The position numbers and the translations under genes are program-made. Under the pieces are notes generated by a model that saw nothing but the letters and a program-made list of their open reading frames with translations, searched no databases and was not told where the DNA came from. Of a DNA stretch of 5,232 bases, positions 1-4,833 are shown piece after piece (the first letter of the stretch is position 1; the number at the start of each line of letters is the position of its first letter). This DNA comes from CAIWXH01 sp964555675. GTDB taxonomy: Bacteria; Chloroflexota; Chloroflexia; Chloroflexales; Chloroflexaceae. The DNA lies in assembly GCA_964555675.1 (NCBI GenBank), contig CAZKTU010000352.1, forward strand, positions 1 to 5,232, given 5' to 3'.

Positions 1-854
1 GTGCCGATCTCGAACAGGCTCATATCGCTGACGATCTGGTCGTCGGCGCCGTGGACCCAGAGGATGGTCGGCTTGGCGCTTGCGCCCAGGATGCGCTCGA
101 GGGTGTCGCCCAGGTACTTCGGCGAGAGCGCGTTGTTCGGGCCGAGCACGCCGGGGCCGACCCCGGGCCAGTTGGCGCTGGGTGTCATGTCGCCCGGGTG
201 GTGGTCGGGCCTGACCTTGATGCTGAGCAGGCCCGAGAGCAGCTCCTCCTCGCGGGCGGCGCGGAAGGGCGGCTTCCAGTAGTAGGTATTCATGATCACG
301 CGCGGGGCCGACTGGGGGTTCTCTTCGCTGCGGTCGCCCTCGGCCTCGCGCCGGGCGAACTCGGCGTTGACCAGGCCGCCGCCCGAGCCGGCGCAGTCGG
401 GCCAGCAGGGTGTGCCCTCGACATCCTTGGTGCCGCCGAAGCCGTAGGGCGATCCGGGGGCCGCCTGGGTGACGGTGATCAGGCGCCCGGGCGCAGCGGC
501 CAGCATGGCCCAGACCACCGAGCCGCCCAGCGAGTGGCCGGCCACGTGGAAGCGCTCGATGCCCAGGGCGTCGGCGAGGGCCAGCACATCGTCGGCGAAG
601 TCGCCGCAGCCGCGGGTGGCGTCCACCGGTTTGAACTCAGTCTCGCCATAGCCGCGCAGGTCGGGGGCGATGGCGCGGAAGCCGGCGGGCAGGGCGAGCA
701 TGGTCTCTTCCCAGTAGGTGGCCGACGAGTTGTTGCCGTGGACGAAGATCACCGGGGTGCCGTCGGCGGGCCCGCTCAGCAGGACGTGCTGCTCGAGGCG
801 GGCTGTGGCGATCATGGTGGACTCGATGCCGGGGAGGGTGGGGATGCTGCTCAT
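1..854 (-). CDS. Alpha/beta hydrolase fold enzyme, C-terminus beyond the window
   Basis: The frame reads 284 residues leftward from ATG 854 and runs off the edge without a stop. Visible landmarks are an oxyanion-hole segment FVHGNNSS (37-44), a strand ending APDLRGYGET (63-72), the nucleophile elbow AGHSLGG (105-111; Ser108), and the acid-residue segment WVHGADDQIV (266-275; probably Asp272). The catalytic histidine should lie beyond the edge. No signal peptide is visible, so it is likely cytoplasmic. Residues about 136-235 form a long cap-like segment rich in Gly, Pro, Trp and Cys between elbow and acid. Start choice: GAGGA lies 4 nt upstream, and the preceding ligase stop is 9 bp away (TGAGAGGATCCAATG), which indicates an operon and probable translational coupling. 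The family hydrolyses esters, lactones, amides, epoxides or C-C bonds, and the substrate here is unknown. The fold is certain; the exact activity is not. Confidence 0.93.
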   Translation of the reverse strand, partial: MSSIPTLPGIESTMIATARLEQHVLLSGPADGTPVIFVHGNNSSATYWEETMLALPAGFRAIAPDLRGYGETEFKPVDATRGCGDFADDVLALADALGIERFHVAGHSLGGSVVWAMLAAAPGRLITVTQAAPGSPYGFGGTKDVEGTPCWPDCAGSGGGLVNAEFARREAEGDRSEENPQSAPRVIMNTYYWKPPFRAAREEELLSGLLSIKVRPDHHPGDMTPSANWPGVGPGVLGPNNALSPKYLGDTLERILGASAKPTILWVHGADDQIVSDMSLFEIG

Positions 855-863
855 TGGATCCTC

Positions 864-2420
864 TCACTGCTCGCGAAGGTGCCGGCGCGCCAGCGCCTGC
901 TTATCGATCTTGCCCGCGGCCGTCTTTGGCAGCGGGTCGGATTGGATGATCACGCTGCGGGGCAGCTTGTAGCGGGCCAGGTGGTCGGCGGCGAAGCCCA
1001 GCAGCGCCGTCGCGTCGAGCTGCTGATCGGCCCTGGGCACCACCACCGCCAGCCCGACCTCGCCCCAGCGCTCGTCGGGGGCGGCGATCAGGCTCGCCTC
1101 GGCCACGCCCTGATAGGCGCACAGCACGCTCTCGACCTCGGCCGGGTAGATGTTCTCGCCGCCCGAGATGATCACGTCCTTGGTGCGGCCCACGATCGTG
1201 TAGTAGCCCTCGCCGTCGCGGCTGGCCAGGTCGCCCGTGCGCAGCCAGCCCTCGGGCGTGATCGCCTGGGCTGTCTCCTCGGGGCGGCCCCAGTAGCCCT
1301 TGCAGACGTGGGGCCCGCGGATCCAGAGCTCGCCGACCTGCTCGGGCTCCAGCTCGGCGCCCTGCTCGTCGCAGACCTTCACGTCGACGAACATCAGCGG
1401 GAAGCCCACGGCGCCCGGCTTGCGCCGCACGTCGGCGGGGGGCAGCCAGAAGGTGTTCGGCCCGGCTTCGGTCAGCCCGTAGCCGGTCTTGAAGTCGACC
1501 CCGCGACGCCAGAACTCCTCGAAGATCGGCAGCGGGCAGGGCGCGCCCCCGCTGATCACCAGCTTGAGCCGGCTGAAGTCGGCCGCGGCCCAGCGCTCGT
1601 GCTGCTGGAGGGCCGCGAACATGGTCGGTACGCCGAAGAAGATCGTCACCCCACCCCCGGCGATCAGGTCGAAGACCTGCCCCGCGTCGAAGCCCTTGCA
1701 GACCACCGAGGCCCCGCCCGCCAGCACTAGGGGCGCCGTGAAGACGTTCAGGGCACCCGTGTGGAAGAGCGGCGTGTTGAGGATGGCCGTGTCGCCCCCG
1801 TCCAGGCCCCAGCTCGTCAGCGTGTTGACCGCGTTGAAGGTGATGTTGCCGTGGGTCAGAACGGCCCCCTTCGGCAGGCCGGTCGTGCCGCCCGTGTAGC
1901 AGATCACCCACGGGTCGTCCCACCCCAGCTCTGCAGGCGGGACGGGCTCGTCGCAGGCCTCGCGGGCCGCCAGCAGATCGTCGTCGGCGTCGGCCAGGGC
2001 CGCCCCTTCGAGGGCCAGCCAGCGCCTGACCGAGGAGGCGCCGTCGCGCAGCTCGCGGGCGATCGCGGCAAATTCAGGGCCGTAGACGAAGAGGCAGGGC
2101 GTGGCGTCTTCGAGCAAGGCCGCCAGTTCGGCGCGGGTGAGCCGCCAGTTGAGCGGCTGCATGATCGCCCCGAGCTTGCCGCAGGCGAACCAGAGGTCGA
2201 GATAGGCGACGCAGTTGTAGGCCAGAACGGCCACCCGCTCGCCGCGCTCGACGCCGAGGCGGCGCAGCAGGGCGGCCGTGCGCGTGGCCGCCGCATCCCA
2301 CTCGCCGAAGCTGATCGGCCGCATGGCAGCCTGGGCGTCGTAGAGCGCGGTGCGCTCGGGCGAGAGCCGGGCCCTGCGACCCAGCCAGTCGCCGAGGTGC
2401 ATCGAGTGTGTGCTGCTCAT
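864..2420 (-). CDS. AMP-forming acyl-CoA synthetase (fatty or aryl acid-CoA ligase)
   Basis: A complete 518-aa member of the ANL adenylation superfamily, at the usual length for acyl-CoA synthetases. It activates a carboxylic acid with ATP to an acyl-AMP and then forms the CoA thioester. All core motifs are intact: phosphate-binding loop YTGGTTGLPKG (175-185), YGLTEAGP (314-321), the ATP-ribose region GWLRTGD (391-397), hinge GRTKDVIISGGENIYP (411-426), and C-terminal PKTAAGKIDK (498-507) with the adenylation lysine at K504. No signal peptide or membrane segment is visible. The frame is open further upstream, but the 56-residue extension to 2588 is low-complexity, runs over a TATAAT box and overlaps the upstream gene. 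ATG 2420 is preceded by a modest GAAGAGAAG Shine-Dalgarno stretch and begins a normal family N-terminus (GDWLGRRARLSPERTAL). It lies 9 bp before the hydrolase, probably in one operon. Chain-length or aromatic preference cannot be assigned. Confidence 0.96.
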   Translation of the reverse strand: MSSTHSMHLGDWLGRRARLSPERTALYDAQAAMRPISFGEWDAAATRTAALLRRLGVERGERVAVLAYNCVAYLDLWFACGKLGAIMQPLNWRLTRAELAALLEDATPCLFVYGPEFAAIARELRDGASSVRRWLALEGAALADADDDLLAAREACDEPVPPAELGWDDPWVICYTGGTTGLPKGAVLTHGNITFNAVNTLTSWGLDGGDTAILNTPLFHTGALNVFTAPLVLAGGASVVCKGFDAGQVFDLIAGGGVTIFFGVPTMFAALQQHERWAAADFSRLKLVISGGAPCPLPIFEEFWRRGVDFKTGYGLTEAGPNTFWLPPADVRRKPGAVGFPLMFVDVKVCDEQGAELEPEQVGELWIRGPHVCKGYWGRPEETAQAITPEGWLRTGDLASRDGEGYYTIVGRTKDVIISGGENIYPAEVESVLCAYQGVAEASLIAAPDERWGEVGLAVVVPRADQQLDATALLGFAADHLARYKLPRSVIIQSDPLPKTAAGKIDKQALARRHLREQ

Positions 2421-2522
2421 ACGCTTCTCTTCGTCGTGGCGCCGCTGCGCCCCGGCATGCTGGGCGCGGCAGCCGCCGCCATTGTCTGGAGCGCCGAGAT
2501 CTTGCCCATCAGTACACGTTCC

Positions 2523-2551
2523 ATTATAGCTGCTGCGCCGAGGCGTGTTGG
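2523..2551 (-). promoter_or_regulatory. Candidate promoter of the ligase-hydrolase operon
   Basis: The minus strand carries a perfect TATAAT (2528-2523). With a 17-bp spacer the -35 position reads CCAACA, a poor match (3 of 6). Transcription would start near 2516 and give a leader of about 95 nt before ATG 2420. The site lies in the 137-bp gap after the 2H phosphoesterase stop, so the operon may be transcribed independently of that gene. The strong -10 in GC-rich surroundings is the main support. Confidence 0.4.
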
Positions 2552-2557
2552 CAGGGC

Positions 2558-3094
2558 TCAGAGCGGCCACGCCCCGTGGATGACCCACCCGCCGTCGGGC
2601 AGCCGCTCGTAGAAGCGCAGCTCCCAGCGCACCTGCGCCGCCGGGTTGACCAGTTCGCGGGCGAGTTCGCCCAGCCCCGGCCCATCTTCAGGGCGGAAGC
2701 CGTAGGCCAGGCTGAGGTGGAGCCAGCTCTTCAGGCGCAGGGCCTCGTGGCGCGTCGGCGAGCTCGCGCGGGCGGCGAAGGCGGCGGTCAGGGCCTCGAG
2801 CCAGGGCGAGCTGATCAGCAGGCCGTGGAACTCCTCCTTGATCGCCAGCTCGCTGATCGTGATCGCCCCCTCGGGCGGCTGGGGCGTCGACCCCAGGGTC
2901 GCGGCCAGGGCCTCGCGGTACAGCGGGATGGCCGCGGCCTCGTCGTGGAAGAAGCCGGTCAGGGTGATGTGGGGCGGGTAGGCGTGGGCGCTGTTCGGCC
3001 CGAAGCGCTCGCGGCTCACGCTGAAAAAGTGGTCGATCTGGGCGGCCAGGGGGCCCAGCGGGCAGGCGTAGACGATGAGTCTGGCGGGTGACAT
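2558..3094 (-). CDS. 2H phosphoesterase superfamily protein (2'-5' RNA ligase-like)
   Basis: A complete 178-aa protein with the two signature motifs of the 2H superfamily: PPHITLTGF (40-48; His42 and Thr44) and WLHLSLAYGF (124-133; His126 and Ser128). Family members use the two histidines for cyclic 2',3'-phosphodiester or 2'-5' linkage chemistry on RNA ends or nucleotides, and the length is typical. No signal peptide is visible, so it is likely cytoplasmic. Start choice: AAAGGAG lies 6 nt before ATG 3094. A longer in-frame reading to 3298 would overlap the divergent glycosylase gene and cross promoter-like sequence, so it is rejected. It is transcribed divergently from ycaQ with 140 bp between the starts. 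It is followed after 137 bp by the ligase operon, which has its own candidate promoter, so it may be a single-gene transcript. The fold call is firm; the physiological substrate is unknown. Confidence 0.9.
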   Translation of the reverse strand: MSPARLIVYACPLGPLAAQIDHFFSVSRERFGPNSAHAYPPHITLTGFFHDEAAAIPLYREALAATLGSTPQPPEGAITISELAIKEEFHGLLISSPWLEALTAAFAARASSPTRHEALRLKSWLHLSLAYGFRPEDGPGLGELARELVNPAAQVRWELRFYERLPDGGWVIHGAWPL

Positions 3095-3127
3095 GGACGG
3101 CTCCTTTCGTCGCTCCTCTCGTAGGGC

Positions 3128-3156
3128 AGTATAATGCGTTGCCGCCGGCCTGAAAC
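3128..3156 (-). promoter_or_regulatory. Candidate promoter of the 2H phosphoesterase gene
   Basis: Reading the minus strand, CATTATACT gives a -10 TATACT (3133-3128, 5 of 6). With a 17-bp spacer the -35 position is GTTTCA (3156-3151), which is weak. The predicted start near 3121 gives a short leader of about 27 nt that carries the AAAGGAG ribosome binding site. A plus-strand TATAAT (3130-3135) overlaps the same bases, so the AT-rich patch could serve either direction. Confidence 0.35.
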
Positions 3157-3166
3157 AGGGCGGTTT

Positions 3167-3194
3167 GTGACACCATTCGCCCGCAAGATAGAGT
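3167..3194 (+). promoter_or_regulatory. Candidate ycaQ promoter
   Basis: GTGACA (3167-3172, 5 of 6 to the -35 consensus), a 16-bp spacer, then TAGAGT (3189-3194, 4 of 6). Transcription would start near 3201, giving a leader of about 34 nt before ATG 3235. The alternative plus-strand TATAAT at 3130-3135 has a perfect -10 but no recognisable -35 at the right distance. Confidence 0.35.
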
Positions 3195-3234
3195 GTGCAC
3201 CCCCTGCTGTGCTCCTGTGAGCTAGAGGCCGACC

Positions 3235-4458
3235 ATGGAGTTGACCCCCGACGCCGCTCGTGCCCTGCTGCTCGCCGCCCAGGGCCTCGCCGCGCCACAC
3301 CCGGCCCCCGCCGTCAAGGCCGATGTGCTCGCCGCGATCCGCAGCATGGGTCTGCTGCAGATCGATACGATCCACATTGTCGCCCGCAGCCCCTATCTGG
3401 TGCTCTGGAGCCGGCTTGGCGCCTACGACCCCAGCTGGCTCGACCAGTTGCTCGCCGAGGGCGCGCTCTTCGAGTACTGGTCCCACGCCGCCTGCTTCCT
3501 CCCGATCGAGGACTACGCCCTCTACAGGGGCGCCATGCTCGCCCAGCGCAGCCCCGCGGGTCGCTGGGGGGCCTGGGCCGAGGCGAATCGCGAGGTGACC
3601 GCGCAGGTGCTCGCCCGCGTGCGCGACGGCGGCCCGGTGCGCTCGGCCGACTTCGCCCGCGAGGGCCGCGGCGGGGCCTGGTGGGACTGGAAGCCCGAGA
3701 AGATTGCTCTCGAGCTGCTCTTCAACCAGGGCTATCTGATGATCGCCCGCCGCGAGGGCTTCCAGCGCATCTACGACCTGCAAGAGCGCGTGCTGCCGGC
3801 CTGGGATGACGCCAACCTTCTTCCGCCCGAGCAGGTTCGTCGCCGCCATGTGCTCAACAGCGTGCGCGCCCTCGGGGTGGCCCCCGCCCGCTGGGTGCCC
3901 GACTACTACCGACTACCCAAGAAGGGGGTGGCGCCCCTGCTCGAGCAGCTTGCTGCAGAGGGGCTGCTGCTGCGGGCCCGCGTGACGGGCTGGGACGACC
4001 CGGTCTACCTCCACCCCGCCAACTTGGCCCTGGCTGAGCGCGCAGCCGCGGGCGAGCTGAAGGCCCTGCGCACAACTCTGCTCTCGCCCTTCGACCCGGT
4101 GGTCTGGGACCGGGCGCGGGCCCTCGAGCTCTACGACTTTTTCTATCGTATCGAGGTCTATACGCCCGCCGAGCGCCGCACCTACGGCTACTTCACCCTG
4201 CCGATCCTCCACCAGGGGCGGGTTGTCGGCCGCCTCGACCCCAAGGCTCACCGCGCCCAGGGCCGCTTCGAGGTCAAGGGTGTACACCTCGAGCCAGGCG
4301 TCCCGCTCACCGACGAGCTACTCGATGGCCTCGCGGTGGCCATCGTCGACTGCGCCGTCTGGCATGGCACGCCCACCGTCGAACTGCTGCGCTCGGACCC
4401 GCCCGAACTGGCCGAGGCCCTGCGGGCGCGCATCGCGCGGCTCGTCGTGAACCCTTGA
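3235..4458 (+). CDS. ycaQ: YcaQ/AlkX-family DNA glycosylase (crosslink repair, winged-helix)
   Basis: A complete 407-aa protein, close in length to Escherichia coli YcaQ (AlkX). That family is known to excise alkylated bases and unhook interstrand crosslinks, working with tandem winged-helix DNA-binding domains. Segments recalled as conserved with the E. coli protein are LLQIDTIHIVARSPYLVL (40-57), EYWSHAACFLP (80-90), GPVRSADF (133-140), WWDWKP (149-154), LSPFDPVVWDR (283-293) and YTPAERRTYGYF (309-320). The active-site QxD motif is intact as Q42-I-D44, the YcaQ form, rather than the QxQ form of Streptomyces AlkZ. ATG 3235 has AGAGG 6 nt upstream and aligns with the family N-terminus (a short lead before LLLAAQGL). 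The gene appears monocistronic: the next gene has its own promoter, which overlaps this stop codon (TGA 4456-4458). The divergent neighbour is a 2H phosphoesterase. The family call is very secure; the exact lesion range is inferred. Confidence 0.96.
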   Translation: MELTPDAARALLLAAQGLAAPHPAPAVKADVLAAIRSMGLLQIDTIHIVARSPYLVLWSRLGAYDPSWLDQLLAEGALFEYWSHAACFLPIEDYALYRGAMLAQRSPAGRWGAWAEANREVTAQVLARVRDGGPVRSADFAREGRGGAWWDWKPEKIALELLFNQGYLMIARREGFQRIYDLQERVLPAWDDANLLPPEQVRRRHVLNSVRALGVAPARWVPDYYRLPKKGVAPLLEQLAAEGLLLRARVTGWDDPVYLHPANLALAERAAAGELKALRTTLLSPFDPVVWDRARALELYDFFYRIEVYTPAERRTYGYFTLPILHQGRVVGRLDPKAHRAQGRFEVKGVHLEPGVPLTDELLDGLAVAIVDCAVWHGTPTVELLRSDPPELAEALRARIARLVVNP

Positions 4459-4483
4459 CGCCCCTCGGCGGCGGTGCTACAGT
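4455..4483 (+). promoter_or_regulatory. Promoter of the small HTH gene, overlapping the ycaQ stop
   Basis: TTGACG (4455-4460, 5 of 6), an exact 17-bp spacer, then TACAGT (4478-4483, 4 of 6). This is the best sigma-70-type promoter in the window. The -35 box contains the ycaQ TGA stop. Transcription would begin around 4489-4491, about 80 nt upstream of ATG 4570. Confidence 0.6.
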
Positions 4484-4515
4484 CGCTCAATAACGAAGAG
4501 CGGAACGATTGAGCG
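4484..4515 (+). promoter_or_regulatory. Perfect inverted repeat at the predicted transcription start; candidate operator or leader hairpin
   Basis: CGCTCAAT (4484-4491) and ATTGAGCG (4508-4515) are perfect 8-bp complements separated by 16 nt. Allowing a single bulged T at 4483, CAG (4480-4482) also pairs with CTG (4516-4518), giving 11 bp. The repeat abuts the -10 box and covers the predicted start, the position expected of a repressor operator. As RNA it would form a 5' leader stem. The first guess is autoregulation by the downstream HTH protein; this is inference only. Confidence 0.45.
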
Positions 4516-4520
4516 CTGGC

Positions 4521-4554
4521 TTCGACAGGCTCAGCCGGCGGTTGCCTGAGCGAA
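4521..4554. repeat. REP-like imperfect palindrome in the leader of the HTH gene
   Basis: TTCG-ACAGG-CTCAG (4521-4534) is followed, after an 11-nt centre, by CTGAG-CGAA (4546-4554). CTCAG pairs with CTGAG and TTCG with CGAA, leaving ACAGG unpaired on one side. The TTCGACAGGCTCAG arm resembles a type of dispersed intergenic palindrome found in many GC-rich bacterial genomes. Only one copy is in this window, so its repeat status rests on resemblance. It ends 5 bp before the AGGTGG ribosome binding site of the next gene. Confidence 0.5.
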
Positions 4555-4569
4555 ATGCGAGGTGGGGCC

Positions 4570-4797
4570 ATGATCAAGCGCGACGGCATCAACCCCGACG
4601 CGGTCTACTCACGCGAAGAGGTCGCCGAGCTACTGGGGGTCAGCCTCAGCACGGTCAAGCGGCTGATCGCCGCGGGCCAGCTCGAGGCGAGCCGCCCCGA
4701 GAGTATCAGGCGTGTCTTCATCAAAGGTTCGAGCATCCTGCACATGCTCGATAGCACAAGGGTTGGAGAGTTTCAGGGAGGGACTGGCCCTCCCTGA
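4570..4797 (+). CDS. Small stand-alone helix-turn-helix protein (excisionase/MerR-type HTH)
   Basis: A 75-aa protein made almost entirely of one HTH domain: YSREEVAELLGVSLSTVKRL (13-32) gives the first helix, turn and recognition helix. It continues with IAAGQLEASRPESIRRVFIK (33-52), the wing-like segment, and SSILHML (54-60). This matches the HTH_17/excisionase-like pattern and resembles the stand-alone MerR-like regulator BldC in layout. Role: probably a DNA-binding regulator; an excisionase role is less likely because no integrase or attachment site is seen. Start: ATG 4570 has AGGTGG 4 nt upstream. An in-frame ATG at 4555 lies inside the REP-like palindrome, lacks a ribosome binding site and adds only MRGGA. 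The last residues (about 67-75, EFQGGTGPP) are encoded by the terminator hairpin and probably lie outside the folded domain. The gene has its own promoter at 4455-4483. The fold is well supported; targets are unknown. Confidence 0.85.
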   Translation: MIKRDGINPDAVYSREEVAELLGVSLSTVKRLIAAGQLEASRPESIRRVFIKGSSILHMLDSTRVGEFQGGTGPP

Positions 4798-4806
4798 AAC
4801 CCTTTT
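4770..4806 (+). terminator. Intrinsic terminator overlapping the end of the HTH gene
   Basis: A perfect 13-bp stem: GTTTCAGGGAGGG (4770-4782), loop ACTGG, CCCTCCCTGAAAC (4788-4800), followed by CCTTTT (T-run 4803-4806). The T-run is short but the stem is long and GC-rich. The HTH stop codon TGA (4795-4797) lies within the descending arm. On the minus strand no T-run follows the stem, so it looks directional. Confidence 0.8.
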
Positions 4807-4807
4807 G

Positions 4808-4833
4808 CTGCCGCAAGCAGGGCTTGCGAGCAG
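4808..4833 (-). terminator. Hairpin directly after the phytase stop, possible terminator
   Basis: CGCAAGC (4812-4818), loop AGG, GCTTGCG (4822-4828), extended by CTGC (4808-4811) pairing with GCAG (4830-4833) across a bulged A at 4829, making 11 bp in all. Read on the minus strand, it starts immediately after the phytase TAA (4836-4834). No T-run follows on that strand (CAAAAGGG), so it would be a non-canonical terminator or a stabilising 3' hairpin. Confidence 0.5.

Noticed and set aside
51..1730. Long plus-strand open frame (559 aa) opposite the hydrolase and ligase
   Set aside because: It is antisense to two clear enzyme genes, its product is low-complexity Ala/Gly/Arg/Asp-rich with no recognisable motif, and its openness follows from GC bias at third codon positions of the true genes.
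901..1923. Minus-strand 340-aa frame inside the ligase gene
   Set aside because: It is the shifted reading of the ligase with Arg/Gly/Pro-rich low-complexity sequence, while the correct frame carries all adenylation motifs without interruption.
2421..2588. N-terminal extension of the ligase to ATG 2588
   Set aside because: The extra 56 residues are unlike any ligase N-terminus, overlap the stop of the 2H gene and run over a TATAAT box; ATG 2420 fits the family better.
1761..2612. Plus-strand 283-aa frame covering the ligase 5' region and the gap
   Set aside because: It is a shadow of the ligase with no motifs and spans the candidate promoter and two real gene ends.
3095..3298. N-terminal extension of the 2H phosphoesterase to 3298
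   Set aside because: It would overlap the start of ycaQ and read through both promoters, while ATG 3094 has an excellent AAAGGAG ribosome binding site.
3016..3849. Minus-strand 277-aa frame across the ycaQ start and 2H gene start
   Set aside because: It is antisense to the conserved ycaQ coding sequence and crosses the divergent promoter region, and the product has no family features.
4570..4797. Small HTH protein as a phage or plasmid excisionase marking a mobile element
   Set aside because: No integrase, attachment site, tRNA gene or flanking direct repeats are visible, and base composition matches the neighbours; a chromosomal regulator is the simpler reading.
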